The notes: generated by a model not told the origin, from the sequence alone. A stretch of 64,000 bases of DNA from Closterium sp. Naga37s-1 (GCA_947471745.1 CANJKZ010000955.1:2105501-2169500), one strand, 5' to 3'; shown: positions 21,631 to 32,295, numbered from the stretch's first letter. A program made the numbers and translations.

Positions 21631-22180
21631 GCCTATGCTTTCATTTCAGCTATGCAATGGGTCCCTCCCAACTTCACGTACCTCTTGGGAGCCATCAACA
21701 TGATTGTGTGATTTATAGTGAAACTCATGTGCCGATTGTCTGTTCCTTGTGCGTTTCATTCCAAGCCTCTGCTTTCATAACTGCTATGCAATCCGCCCCT
21801 ACCAACGCCACACACCTCCTAGGAGCCGTCAACATGATTGTGGGGTGGATTTGCTGTAATCCCTTCTTGCCTGGGTCCAACCAAACCACTTGCATACTCC
21901 GTCCATCCACCCTGTCCCTTTCATCCCAGGCCTCTGCATTCATTTTTGCCATGCATTCCGCTCCTCCCAACGCCACATACCTCCTAGGAGCCGTCAACAT
22001 GACCTTATCCGTTTTCTTCCACCTCATCGCATGGTGCGCTGATGTTGCGCCGCCATGGCTTTCCGTGCCGCCACGTGTCGCATGGCTTTTGGCTGCCACC
22101 GCATCAAAACTCCTGCCTCTGATTGGCCGGAAGGACCCGTCGCTTGACCATGTTGTTGTTGAGATGGCAGAGGTTTTCTG
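21631..22180 (+). pseudogene. Extended-SDR gene fragment: next exon, three copies
   Basis: Three acceptor-led modules start at 21631, 21766 and 21930 and encode variants of ASAFITAMQSAPTNATHLLG followed by AVNM. The third runs on through FFHLIAWCADVAPPWLSVPP to VVVEMAEVFW and ends at 22180 at a consensus donor (GTGAGT). This matches the C-terminal part of extended SDR proteins (A.GHI.AM...G..YLLGG.N.T..FF..IA......PPW..VP...A), downstream of the preceding array. A catalytic YxxxK is not expected in this part. The last exon is missing: the transposase remnant begins about 25 bp further on. The enzyme cannot be made from this locus. It was probably an NAD(P)-dependent reductase or epimerase. 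Confidence 0.6.
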
Positions 22181-22206
22181 GTGAGTGAGAGAGTGAGTGT
22201 TCTCAC

Positions 22207-23951
22207 CTGCACCGGGTGCGTCGACCATCGCTTTTTGATTTTCTCGGCCGCCTTAGAGTCCGGGGCCGAGTGGATTGCGGCCACTACTCGTCTATGGAGC
22301 TCTACAGTCCGCACCACTGACTCTTGCGTAATGTCGGACAGATGTATTTCCTTGGTGTAGCACGACGAACACGGCCGGTGCGATCCTTGCTGCATCGTTG
22401 CTGTGGATCTTGACGACTCTGGGTAGTCACCAAGCTGTCCGAAAAGACATGGAAACGCCTTGACCACCTTTCCCGTAGCATCGGTGACATAGAACCATCG
22501 AAGCTCTGCACTGCACGTGTCGCCACACCGAATGTCATTTACGTGTCTCATCCATCATACTATGCTTGTAACATACACCGCTCCCCTTGCCCTCGGTGTG
22601 CCCTGAGTAATGGCTCAAAAATCACTTCCATGCACGCCTGGAATACTCGTGTCTTCTCTGTTGACGACGCCCGCTCTGGCGGGAATGGCAGCACTCCCGC
22701 CATGAGGTGTCCCGGCTCCTGCCAGCGTAGCGCTTCCGGGATGTTGTATAGACTGATGAGTACCGGCCACGCAGCAAGCCTGTCGTTCCTAGATGCGTGC
22801 GTGCTGGCGCTGTACACGATCACCCCCAGCACAATGCAGTCTTCGTCTGGCATGCTGGCGTGTGCACGTTGAGAGACCGGTATTAGGACTAGCATAAATT
22901 GATCCGGGCGTTATCTTCTACAATGGCCATACACCTCACCTGCGCTTCGTGGCACCACTTCCCAGTGTCCGGCGTGTTGTAATGACGTACGTCCTTGGTG
23001 TCCTCCTCGTCCGCGCGCGGTTTGGTGACAAACCCCGCGATGTGATGAAATGCCCATAACAACTTCTTCACCAGCTGCCAAACACACTCCCGCTAAGTGT
23101 TAAGGGATGAGTATAACAAGCAGTTAGTCTATACATCCTCATTCCATGTATGCGGAGTGACTCTGGTTTTTTCTCACCAGCTCCGTGTCCCGGTAGTGCA
23201 ACAGCAGCGTGCACATCCTCCCTCTTGGTCCGTAGCACTTGACGCCCTTCGTCTTCCATGGGACCTGGTCAACTGGTGCCCTTTCGCGCCCAAACCGTCT
23301 AACATCCACGAAATTGAGCCACCTCCGCACGTCCCTCAAAGAGAACTTCGGGTTCTGGAAAATGCTGAGCAGTCTATTCACCTCTCGTCGCGACAGATCG
23401 GCTTCGCGGAAGAAGATGTACAGCTCTATGAGAGTATTGAAGCCGTCGTCTATATGTGATATAACACTCTCCCCCCCATCGCTCTCCTCAGCGGGAACTA
23501 TGGGATCGTCCTGTTCATCGACAACTGCAGCAGGGTCCACTTCTCCGCCCAACGCCGAAGTGCCTCCATTGTTGTTCGTATAACGCACGGGTGTTTGGGG
23601 CCTGGCTCCGCGCCTGGCGCGGAGCGCGTCCCGATACGCCTCCACCAGCCGCTGGGCACGGGAGTGTTGAATCTTGCGCCTGCATTTAATATTGTTCGAC
23701 ACATGCGACTGGAGTGTGTTGTCGTCAACATGCTCCAGTCCACACGCCTCGCAGACATTGCCCAGCATTGCTAGAGCTTGTGCTAACCCTGACTTATGCC
23801 TACCGATAAGGCTGTTCGTCCATCCGAAGGCACAATATGTGCCTGAATGTTTGCAACTATTGCAGGTCTCTCCCAGCTTGGTTCCAGCGTATTCATCGCC
23901 GGTAGAAACCAGGTTTGTCCATATGACATTTGGCACATCAGTTGACCTCAT
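22207..23951 (-). pseudogene. Plavaka/CACTA-like transposase, 3'-truncated, copy 1
   Basis: Segments in order on the minus strand. 23951-23180: N-terminus with a Cys-rich QSHV-type region, then RRWLNF and RDTEL up to a GTGAGA donor. About 23093-22936: FHHIAGF...YNTPDTGKWCHEAQ. About 22888-22579: MPDEDCIVLGVIVYSAST...AWPVLISLYNIPEALR...GHLMAGVLPFPP. 22510-22207: FYVTDATGKVV...GQLGDYPESS...RPCSSC. The order DxT-like/LSIGN-like block, LLP block, GDYPE and CxxC is that of Plavaka transposases, a CACTA-related family best known from fungi. The C-terminal half is missing: the last exon ends at a donor (GTGAGA) next to the SDR remnant. One splice phase (between the second and third segments) does not fit simply, so the gene is probably dead. 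The start ATG at 23951 is a guess. Confidence 0.6.
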
Positions 23952-24476
23952 TGATTGAAACTAAAGCACGGTGTATAGCAGTCAATTTAACGTCGGGCCC
24001 GGTATCAGTCTGCCAGATGGGCTGTACATGTACTGTACTTCCCACTCAGTTGCTAAGTTCTACTTATGATCTTGTGTTTAGCCCACCATTCGTTCTGTCC
24101 TACTGTGGCCTTCTATGTTCGCTATGGAACAAACCCGCTAAAAGTATCACTCACTCCTTCATTCCGGTTACAGTACTATCCGCAGAATGTAAGTCCCTAG
24201 TCGGGGGGGTCAATGTACACTAGTCTCATCCGGGCCACTCATCCCAGCTGTTCCCCCTCCATGCGGTCGATAGTGGCGCCTTCTGTCCGAATGACAATAC
24301 TCCATGTGTCCATGTCACGTACGCAAGTTCACAACGTTGGTTGGGATATTGATTACGTGGCGGATAACGTCCGCGTGGGTAATGGCACTGTCCGTCATTA
24401 GAGCCCGTTAATCCGTCTCGCTTCCTTCTGTTATAACACGCGCACCACATTTGCAAAGCGCTGAATTCCCGCAACC
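23952..24476. promoter_or_regulatory. Divergent intergenic region, possible shared promoter
   Basis: 525 bp separate the minus-strand transposase start from the plus-strand DDE-like gene. No gene is seen. The divergent layout suggests promoters in both directions, but no convincing TATA box was identified. The copy 2 equivalent is 39243-39767. Confidence 0.3.
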
Positions 24477-25740
24477 ATGGCTGAAATGGCCCTTTTTCTC
24501 GAGGAGATACAGGCTCACCCTCAGGACGTGTTCTGCTTTGTGGAAGAAGCCATCCTGCCCACCAAGCTGCCCTTCCGTGATTCTGGTGATGGCCGAGTCG
24601 ACCCGCGTCCCGACTGGCACCTCAACATTGGCTTTCTTTTCAATGCAGCCGGCACCGTCATGTGTCCGCCGCTGGTAATGTTTCACCTTGAAGACGAGCT
24701 TGCGCAGGGCATAGAAAACCCGGCCGGTCATCCCGTCTTCGTCCACCACACCATGGACGGAACAGTCACCCCCGATGTGCGTACTGTCATGCATTATCTC
24801 GAGAACCAATGGCTACACCTTTTTACGACCGCTGTGACACCCCTACTGACTATACTTCGCACTCGTTGTCTTGCTCCTCACGCAGATATTCAGCGAGTAT
24901 CTGGAAGCGTTGAACGGCGTCTCGTACTCCACGGACGACCATGTCATTGTCCTTGTAACGAAGGACTCCCACGCTACGACAGACATTTCCGCGATGGAAA
25001 CGACGGAACATGGTTTCCGCGTGCAAAACTTGAGCAACCTCCGTATCGTTCACATGCACGGCGCTGCGCCACGGTGCATCCATCCCGGCCTGTGTGGGAT
25101 CGTGGAGTTGTGGAGGACGCTTTATCGTGGATGTTACCTGAGACATTTGATGCGGACTCCCGAGTGGCGCGACGGCTCTGAGTTCCGGCTCCCGCCCGTG
25201 TTACACATGATTCGGTGGATGGGGGCCTCGTGGTCAGAAGCCATGCCTGCGTCGGTCCATCTTAGCTGGTGGCGCGCTGGATGTGTGCCAGCATCATGGC
25301 GACTCGCCATCCGTGCATACAAGAACCCAGTACTTAGCGTCCTGTCAGAACCACTGGTGTTGGAGCTGGGTCAGCTGCAGTGGCTAATAGACGAGTTCAG
25401 GCCTCGGGGCGAAGGCCTCATGCATGCTACTGATTTTTCCCATTGCGAGCAGCTCCTTATACCCCCACGCGTTGAGCGTGTCGGTAACGAGACGCCCGCC
25501 TCTGTGGAAGACCCCGTCATAACACTGAACACTCATCCTGGCCCGCTATTCAGTGACACTCGTTGTCGCAGGCGCGTAGCACGCGTGGTCTCCGAACTAC
25601 TTGTTCATCAAGCCATCTCTCTCGGCATACAAGTGCGAGACGCGCCTGAATGGTTTGGTGCGTCGAACGCCGAAGTGGTTAGTCGTCTTCGCCGTACTCC
25701 TATTAAGCGTCCCCGAAAGTCAGCTGTGACGGTCATCTAA
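24477..25740 (+). CDS. Pogo/Tigger-like DDE_1 protein lacking catalytic Asp, copy 1
   Basis: The start ATG sits in a good Kozak context (CAACCATGG). Exon 1 is 24477-24833 and exon 2 is 24886-25740, joined in phase 0 across a short 52-bp intron (GTGACA...CACGCAG), giving about 403 residues. The fold signature of DDE_1 transposases is readable: FNAAGTVMCPPLV (usually N-A-x-G-x-x-x-P-P-L-V), SNLRIVHM...ELWRTLYRGCYLRHLM (usually L-P-P-N-T-T-S...Q-P-L-D...K..YR...L), then IRWMGASWSEAMPASVHLSWWRAGC (the ...W..V...TI..CW...G motif). The first catalytic Asp is replaced (VFCFVEEAIL where FN.DETGL is usual), and the second motif reads LVTKDSHATTD instead of LLxDNAPSH. The N-terminal HTH/CENP-B DNA-binding domains are absent. 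It is likely inactive for transposition, yet open in both copies, which would suit a captured or repurposed protein. Confidence 0.6.
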
Positions 25741-26463
25741 GAACGTCGATGTCGCTGGGGGCTTAACATGATGCGGTTAATGTCGCTACGATAGCTAGTT
25801 AATGTGCTATCACTAGTGTGCCATGAATCATGTAATAGAGCGTGTTTGACACGTTTTCAGCATGCGGTAGTACGATTGTGAAGGACCTCTCCAGAAGATT
25901 ATTCGGAAACATCTCGTTCTGCTCCGCTATGTCTCATATTTAAACATTATACCGGGACTGTGTAAGACGTAAATTCGTGGATAGGGTTTGGTGGCCACAC
26001 AGGCACCCGGAACCATTCTTCCGCTTTCAAACACAAGATCTTCATATGATGGCATGCAGCCGCAGGTTTGCCAACACACTATATTTCGTGTTTATCATCT
26101 GGCGTGCAGTACCACGTACGTCACATCACATGCTAATGAACAAATGACGAGTGCAGTTTTAGCATGACACGTGTGACGCCCAGACGGAGCTGCTTTTCCG
26201 CGCCAAAACGTCGAATCTGCATTTGGCGCGCAGTGTGACACACTGGTTGCCATGTACATCTTTTGATTTCCTCTCAACACACAGACGCAACCGTCTGCGC
26301 GCACTCCTGTGTCTAGTATATTCTTCCGTTTGTCCGTGCGGAGCTCATTTGAGGTTTGAAAATGCGGAGCTATCCGCCTCTTAGCGTCATGAGTCCTGTT
26401 AGCATGCACGGTTTCTCCTTCTCCAAGCAGCTTAGTTAGTGTCATAGCCTGCAAGGGCACACG
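25741..26463. other. Intergenic, no gene seen
   Basis: About 720 bp between the DDE-like gene and the Ulp1-like gene. It contains a TTTAAACATTATA stretch at about 25938 and no credible ORF. Copy 2 is 41032-41754. Confidence 0.4.
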
Positions 26464-27024
26464 ATGAATATACAGCATATGCTCGTGCAGAGAGGCAACT
26501 CTTCCGGTGCCGCAAGTACACTGACAACTGTGAAGACGTCTGGAGTGCGCCGTCAGCGCAAAGTGAAGAACGAGCCCCGTGCTGAGCGAAGGGTACAAGC
26601 GGCGGCCAGCGGCGTAACTGTTTCTGGATCAGCAACACCACCGCCACCGGATGACGTTGTTTCTCACCTGAGGAACCCCACCTATCAGCGCGATTTTCAG
26701 ACGTTGGCGCTGTACGGTCCCCATGGAGTGGGATGTCAGCTGACTGCCCAAGACGCTCTAACCCTCGCGGACGGCGAGTGTCTGGCGGACACCGTTGTAG
26801 ACTTCCACAACATGTGAGTGTTCCAAGAACTGCACGACTGCATGGTTACTAACTGGATTTTGCCGTCACTGATTACGCGACTCACACGGGTGTTTTTTAT
26901 TTCAGCCTTCTTAACATTCGTCATCCGACGCTCGAGGGTGGAAAGACATGGTTCGCTCTTGATATGAAGGCCTTCGTTTACGCGACATCACTGAACAAGG
27001 CGTGGCCTCTTGGGCATGCACCAT
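26464..27024 (+). pseudogene. Ulp1-like cysteine protease N-terminal part, cut by copia LTR, copy 1
   Basis: Exon 1 (26464-26813) and exon 2 (from 26906) are joined by a 92-bp GTGAGT...TTTCAG intron. After a basic, Ser-rich N-terminus the frame reads LTAQDALTLADGECLADTVVDF, then ILLNIRHPTLEGGKTWFALD. This matches the entry to Ulp1/SENP (C48) protease domains (DL..L..G.WLND.VI.F....), which remove SUMO. The catalytic His-Asp-Cys part is absent because a copia LTR begins at 27025. Ulp1 genes are carried by several plant MULE and CACTA transposons, so it fits the neighbouring transposase. The start ATG is the first in frame and is unverified. Confidence 0.55.
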
Positions 27025-27950
27025 TGTTAGAATACTGACCGAATGAATGACTAAACTAGCAAGAAGGTGGGTACAAGTAGGAAACTTAAAAGTGCTGTAC
27101 CCTATATGAACTACCCCACTACAGCCTAGATAGACTATAGCATATAAGTTTGACACACCCCCATAGGCAAAGTGGGGGAGAACAAGAGGTCACAAGACCA
27201 GTCAAGAACGGCAAAGCAAGCTCAGGGTGGATCACAAGGTCACCACGCAGTCTGAGCACAAGCAAATGGCCACAAGGCCAGTTCACATGCAGATTTATAT
27301 AAAGGAGAACAAACAATACAGTGAACACAACCTAGCAAGTGTAAGCATGCAGGTATATGTATATAGAGTACAGTACAAGCAGAGTCAAGAAGTAAGCAAG
27401 TGAGGCACAGTAGGTACAAGGCCTAGAACAGTACAGAAACGCTGATGATCACAAGGCTGAAGTGCCTTGGTGAAAACATCAGCAGTGTTGGCCTATGAGG
27501 CCACGTAAGCAAGACGAAGCTGACCACGCTGCTGCAACTCTCGAGCAAGGAAGTAGCGCAGAGCAATGTGCTTCGTTCTGTGCTCCAGTCTGTGCTCCTG
27601 ACACAAGGCAAGCATGGCCTTGTTGTCGACGTACAGAACTGGAGGAGAACAAGGCGCCTCTCCCAAGTCGGTCAGCAGGTAGGTGAGCCAGCGTAACTCC
27701 TGTGCAGCCATGGCCCCAGCGTAGATCTCAGCCTCACAACTGGAGCTGAGAACAGAAGACGAGCGGGTAGACCGCCAAGAGACAGAACCGGAGCCAAGAC
27801 TGAAGGTGTAACCCTGTGACGACCGCTGCGTAGCCAAGTCGTCAACCCAGGAAGCGTCTGCGTGACCAGTGAGGACAACTCGAGCCCGTCCTCCAAGCAC
27901 GAGCCCCATGCCCGACGTACTGCACAGGTAGCGCAACACCCTCTTCGCAC
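27025..27950 (-). mobile_element. Copia fragment: 3' LTR and RNase H end, copy 1
   Basis: On the minus strand: RNase H residues from AKRVLRYLC through TGHADASW, CEAEIYAG, YVDNKAML and HIALRYFLARE, then the 3' UTR, a purine tract (ATGGGGGTG) and a 131-bp LTR (27155 down to 27025, TGTCAAAC...CTAACA). It belongs to the same family as the intact minus element at 60138-64000. It is broken off upstream at about 27945 where a GCCCCATGCCCGCGCG repeat and a C run begin. A stop replaces Gln in the VASQAN motif. The insertion cut the Ulp1-like gene. Confidence 0.8.
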
Positions 27951-28133
27951 GAGCCCCATGCCCGCGCGCGGCCCCATGCCCGCGCGCGCCCCCCCCCCCC
28001 CCCCCCCCGCTCGCCACGCAAGGCGACGGGAGGGGCGACCTGGGGGGCGCGCGTCGCCCCTTCTTCCGCCTGCTCTGGCGCCCTGGGAGGCCGCGCATCG
28101 GCTCCCCCCCAGAGCCCTTTTCCCAGAGCCCTT

Positions 28134-29288
28134 TTGTCCGGCTTCACTATCATCAAGCGGTGGATGACGTTCTACGGAAAGAAGTCGCATACCTACAGGC
28201 GACAGTTACGGGAGGAAGTGTCGCTGCACTCCACGGGTGACCTTGTGGTCAGGCTTTTTGGGGAGGGCGTAGAGGTTCCTTTGCAGCCACTTCCCCAGTT
28301 GGGTGAGTTTGGGGCCCTAGTGTTTCCCAAGGAAGACGAAGTGCGTACCGACCTGGCAAGGCAGTTCGGCATGGTAACCCGGATGGAGCTTGGGGGTTAC
28401 GTGGTATGCGCGGCGGTAACAAGCCTGGCACGCGCGTGTGGGATATCGGAGGAGCAGCTGCTAAGCGGTGCAGCCCACGAGCTCCAGACCTACGGGACTC
28501 CTCTACTGTCGTTGTCAACGTCACATAACCAGGTGGATCACGCGGCATCGATGAAGACGCTCCCCAGCTCCATCCATGCTACACCATGCCCGCTGCCGGT
28601 GCCATCGTCATTTCGGCCTAAAGTGGATGTTGCCTCTCCTGGTCAAAGGTCCGAGTCACCACCTCAAGCCGTGCCCACGAAGGAGGAATCCGAGAATCCT
28701 ACGACTCCAGTAACACCGGAAGCACCAGGCAGGCCTTGTCGGACTCGAAGGGCTAGCAGTCGTCTGGGAGGAATGGAGGAATCATGCACAGTGCGTAATA
28801 TCAGTATGCAATCCGCGTACGGCAATCGTCCTACTTCAAGCCGGTGGACTGGGGTGAGCTGGTGTCCCCGTTGCCGTAAGTGGGGGGTGAAGATGGTGTG
28901 CGGACCCGGTACGGGACAACAGATCAGACTTGGTGCGTACAACGTGGAGGACGATGCAGCATATGCCTATGCCGCGGCTGCGTACGTGATCCGGCGCAAG
29001 GATCACATCCCGCACATGAAGGTGCTGACCGATACAGAGATGGCAGCGCTGGATGGGTGTGTCAGATCGGACGTGAGGCACCTTGTGAAAGCTCGTCTAT
29101 GGTGGAGGTGGCGTCACTGGAGGACAGCAATGGCAGAAGTGGGCATTGCACCCGGGACTCCATTCCCTCTCGAAAATGGAGGTTCCCGCTCGCCTCCTAT
29201 CAGCATTGGTGATGACGAAGGGGAGTACCCGCTGACACTGAAGGATGATGCCGCTGACGAGGAGATGCAGGAGCCAGAGCTGGGGTAG
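28134..29288 (+). CDS. AP2-like domain protein of the transposon cluster, copy 1
   Basis: An open frame of about 384 codons ends in TAG. The first ATG is at 28164, and the frame is open a little further up through a non-ATG start, so the true 5' end may be an exon edge or lost to the copia insertion. Residues 1-120 are of unknown type. Residues 120-225 are Ser/Pro-rich and basic. Around residues 238-292 lies TGVSWCPRCRKWGVKM...QQIRLGAYNVEDDAAYAYAAAA, which carries the AP2/ERF landmarks: GVS/GVR, KW, I.LG.Y and E/D..AA.AY..AA. AP2 folds bind DNA and also occur in mobile elements. The C-terminus is acidic. It may be a regulator or accessory DNA-binding protein of the element. The similarity is by motif only. 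Confidence 0.5.
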   Translation: MSGFTIIKRWMTFYGKKSHTYRRQLREEVSLHSTGDLVVRLFGEGVEVPLQPLPQLGEFGALVFPKEDEVRTDLARQFGMVTRMELGGYVVCAAVTSLARACGISEEQLLSGAAHELQTYGTPLLSLSTSHNQVDHAASMKTLPSSIHATPCPLPVPSSFRPKVDVASPGQRSESPPQAVPTKEESENPTTPVTPEAPGRPCRTRRASSRLGGMEESCTVRNISMQSAYGNRPTSSRWTGVSWCPRCRKWGVKMVCGPGTGQQIRLGAYNVEDDAAYAYAAAAYVIRRKDHIPHMKVLTDTEMAALDGCVRSDVRHLVKARLWWRWRHWRTAMAEVGIAPGTPFPLENGGSRSPPISIGDDEGEYPLTLKDDAADEEMQEPELG

Positions 29289-29769
29289 GAGCGTCACTTA
29301 TTCCACTCGCTCTGTGCTGGGATAGGATCCTTGGCGTCTAGCTTGTTTGTTGTGAGTGAAAAACGTTTGAGCAATGCTAGTGGTTGTATTAGCAGGACGT
29401 GAAAGGAAATGGCAAGGATTGTATAAATGTTTACATAAGAGCATTACATTTATTGCTTTGTACGTGTTTACCTCTAGTTATCCCACAACTGACGTCGCAT
29501 GTCTTTTGCAATATGTTTGCTGATAAGTGTACTGATGTTGGCATATTAGAGAGGCACGGACGCGACGCCGTATCGAGGGCTATGGATAATGTTGGGTACA
29601 TCGAGTGCCAAGTGTGCAAATCCGGCGAATGACGAAACTAGTCTGGCAGCCAAGGGCGAGCCACGTGGAAGGAGACACGGCATAGCAGAGGTCATGATGG
29701 GTCACTCACTGCGTAAGTATAGACAGTCTGTGCCAAATGGACTAATTCCTGCCCACACAACTAGCGTCA
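29289..29769. other. Intergenic, no supported gene
   Basis: About 480 bp between the AP2-like ORF and the next exon, with only short open frames. Copy 2 is 44580-45060. Confidence 0.4.
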
Positions 29770-30502
29770 ATGGACAGTTTTACCGCCGGACCCGTCTCGT
29801 CCCGTGAGGGCAGGAGTCAGCGCGTGTCCCAGCCTCCAGCTTACCTGCTGAACTCTTACCTTCTGCCTGGCACAGTTAGGTGTCAAGTGACGACCAAACC
29901 TCGTCGGTCTCTTATGAAAAACGCCAATGCGCAGCAAGCACGGGCTCCTCCTTCGCCCCCGCGTAAGTCGGTGTGTTTTATGGATTTGTCGCGGCATACC
30001 TGGATTTAATTATGTGCGCCGCAATTCTTGGGGCCAATATAATGGTACTAATCTGGTGTCGTCACATTTACATGCTGCAGCTGTGACTCCCTCCCATGGG
30101 GGCGGAGACTCGCGAATGTCGCATGGCAGCACGTCCGACAGTAGCTCGTCAACCGCACGGTCCAGCCGGCAGGACGAGGAGGATCCCAGCATGGGATGCA
30201 TTGGCGATGCTGGCAATGGCAACGTTGATCATGGTGATCTCATATTGCGCCTTGCAAAGCTTGCAGTCCAATGCACTGTAGGGTGCACTGCAAGCCGGCC
30301 AAACATGGCAGACATCATCCACGAGCTGCAGGCAATCAGAGGCGAGGTGGCGGGAGAGTTGTCAAGCACAGCGAGAAAAGAGGATGCACAGATGGACGGG
30401 ATGAGTAGGGGCGATGCTGCTGCTGCACCATTAGGGAATCTTGATGAGGAGCTGGACCTCCTTTTTCTACAGTCTGGCGTGAAAGAATGGGGCCGTACTT
30501 GA
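29770..30502 (+). CDS. Chimeric ORF at duplication junction: transposon gene fused to kinase tail
   Basis: Exon 29770-29962 (begins MDSFTAGPVSSREGRSQR, ends in a GTAAGT donor) joins in phase 1 to an exon starting at 30081 after GCTGCAG. That exon reads PVTPSHGGGDSRMSHGSTS, a Ser-rich run, RQDEED and then, across the junction, PSMGCIGDAGNG and the rest of the receptor kinase tail to its stop at 30502. The fusion is in frame. The first half is the 5' part of the nuclear-type protein gene continued at 45372. The second half has the C-lobe end of the kinase without any catalytic motif. Whether it is transcribed is unknown. If the duplication is an assembly artefact this gene does not exist. Confidence 0.5.
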
Positions 30503-31000
30503 TTCCATCATCCTCTGGATTAACGTCCTGCTGTTTACTGTACCCTCCTGATAAGAACCAGTAAACACTAAAGATTTTTCCTAAAGTGGTTACAATGGAC
30601 GTAATCATGGTACAATTTATATAAGGCCCAGGTGACAACAAATTCGATAGAAGCATTACAGAACCAGGGTCCCTAACATCAGACAAAAATGTTTTGCTTT
30701 CTTTTTTAATCACACGTGCTTTTTGTTGCTCATGTTAAAAAAGACACGCCGTTTTCGTTCATATGGATATTCAGAAATGGTGTTTTTGTTCATCTGAAAT
30801 TTCAAACAAACATGTAATACTTCAGATGATCTTTCTGTCGACTTCTATAGGGATCTAGGAAGCTCTTTACACAAGAGAATCTATTACAATTAAATAAAAG
30901 CACACATTTATAAAATGCCTAAGCACGAGCAAAGGAATCGCTAAGCAATTGCTTAACTGCATTTCTAGAGTAGGCTTACGTTACGAGAGTAGCCTAGGAG

Positions 31001-32295
31001 TGTTGAAATTATTCACAAACAACTTCATGCTAGACAATTAGTGTAGTATCATTTAGGTTTTCTGTAGGTGGTGTACCCACCTATATCTTGTACCTTGATT
31101 TCTAATGCAAACCTCTTCTCTCTAAACTATCTCTCATGCTATTCACGCTACTCACGTTACTCTAAGCCATAGTTCCTACCTTGGCTCCTAAGCTTTTCTA
31201 GCTACTATTTTGTTATGGTATTAGAGCAGGTCCGTTCTTCTACCTTATTTTTTCTTTTGCCATGGTTGCCCTCGTTGCCATGGTGTCGCAATTGTTGCTG
31301 CTGGTGCGCGAGGCTGCAGCGTCTGTGTTTGTCGCCCCACTGATTCGTCGCCTCGCCGCCCCATCGCTGCAATGTCGCGCACGTGCCCTCGCTGCCCCGT
31401 CGCCCACGTGTCCCGCTGCCCCGACGGTCGCCAGCGTTGGCGACATTCGCCAGCGCCAGCGACGGTTGCCAGTGCCAGCGACATTCTCCAGCGCTAGCGC
31501 CTGCGCCAGCGCCAGCGACGGTCGCCAGCGCCAGGACCAGCAATGGCCACCAGCGCCCCCGCCCACTCCAGCCCGCTCCCCACCCTCTTTTCTGCCGCGC
31601 CCTGCCATGGCAGATGCTTGGGGGGGGGGAGGGGGGGGGGGGGGGGGGCGGGATTGGCAGCCGAGGCTGCGGGGGTACTGAAGCCCCCTCCCTTATCCTC
31701 CTCATCGCTGCAATAGCACCTGCTGGGCGTGCCGTGCTGGCGGGGTAGGAGGGGAGAGTCTGTGGGGGTGGCGGGTATGTGAAGGCAGCCGCCCCTCCTC
31801 CCTCTACCTTCCACTGCACCTGTTCTCGCCCTTCTTCTCCTCCTCTTCCTCATTCTCGTGACCTTCGTACAACAATTCGTGACCGTCGTTTCTGGGCATG
31901 CTCACTCCCCTACGTGCACTCCAGGCACCCACTGCAACTGTTAAACCGCAGGCGTGCACCTGCCGTGGGAGTCAACCATGGTGGTCCCAGCTGCTGCTCG
32001 TTGACTGCTCCCCTATGGGTGACTGCTCCTCACTAGCTAGTCCTGCATGCAGTTTAGGGGGGATGGGTAATTTTTATTTATATATAACTGCATGATAGAC
32101 AGTTAGTGTAGTATCATTTAGATTTTATGTCGGTGGTGTACCCCCCTTTGCCACCCATCTTGTACCTTGATTTCTAATGCAAACCCCTTCTCCCTAAACT
32201 ATCTCTCACGATATTCACGCTAATCACGCTACTCACGTTACCCTAAGCCATGTTCCTACCTTGGCTCCTAAGTTTCTCTAGCTACTATTTTGTCA
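31001..32295 (+). mobile_element. Small non-autonomous LTR element (TRIM-like), copy 2
   Basis: Duplicate of the element at 15732, with LTRs 31001-31215 and about 32064-32295 and the same AGGAG flanks. It is 16 bp longer because of an expanded G run at about 31620-31648. Confidence 0.85.

Larger units (their letters stand above)
14913..30181. repeat. 15.27-kb direct tandem duplication, copy 1
   Basis: The sequence from GATCCCAGC at 14913 to 30181 is repeated head-to-tail from 30182. Offsets between copies run 15269 to 15299 bp and change only at homopolymers and a 14-bp insertion, so the repeat is collinear throughout. By eye about thirty substitutions separate the copies over 15 kb (roughly 0.2%), plus length changes in G and C runs. 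The left breakpoint lies in the last kinase exon and the right one in a transposon-type gene. The only homology at the junction is GAT. This is either a very recent segmental duplication or two haplotypes joined during assembly. Confidence 0.95.
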
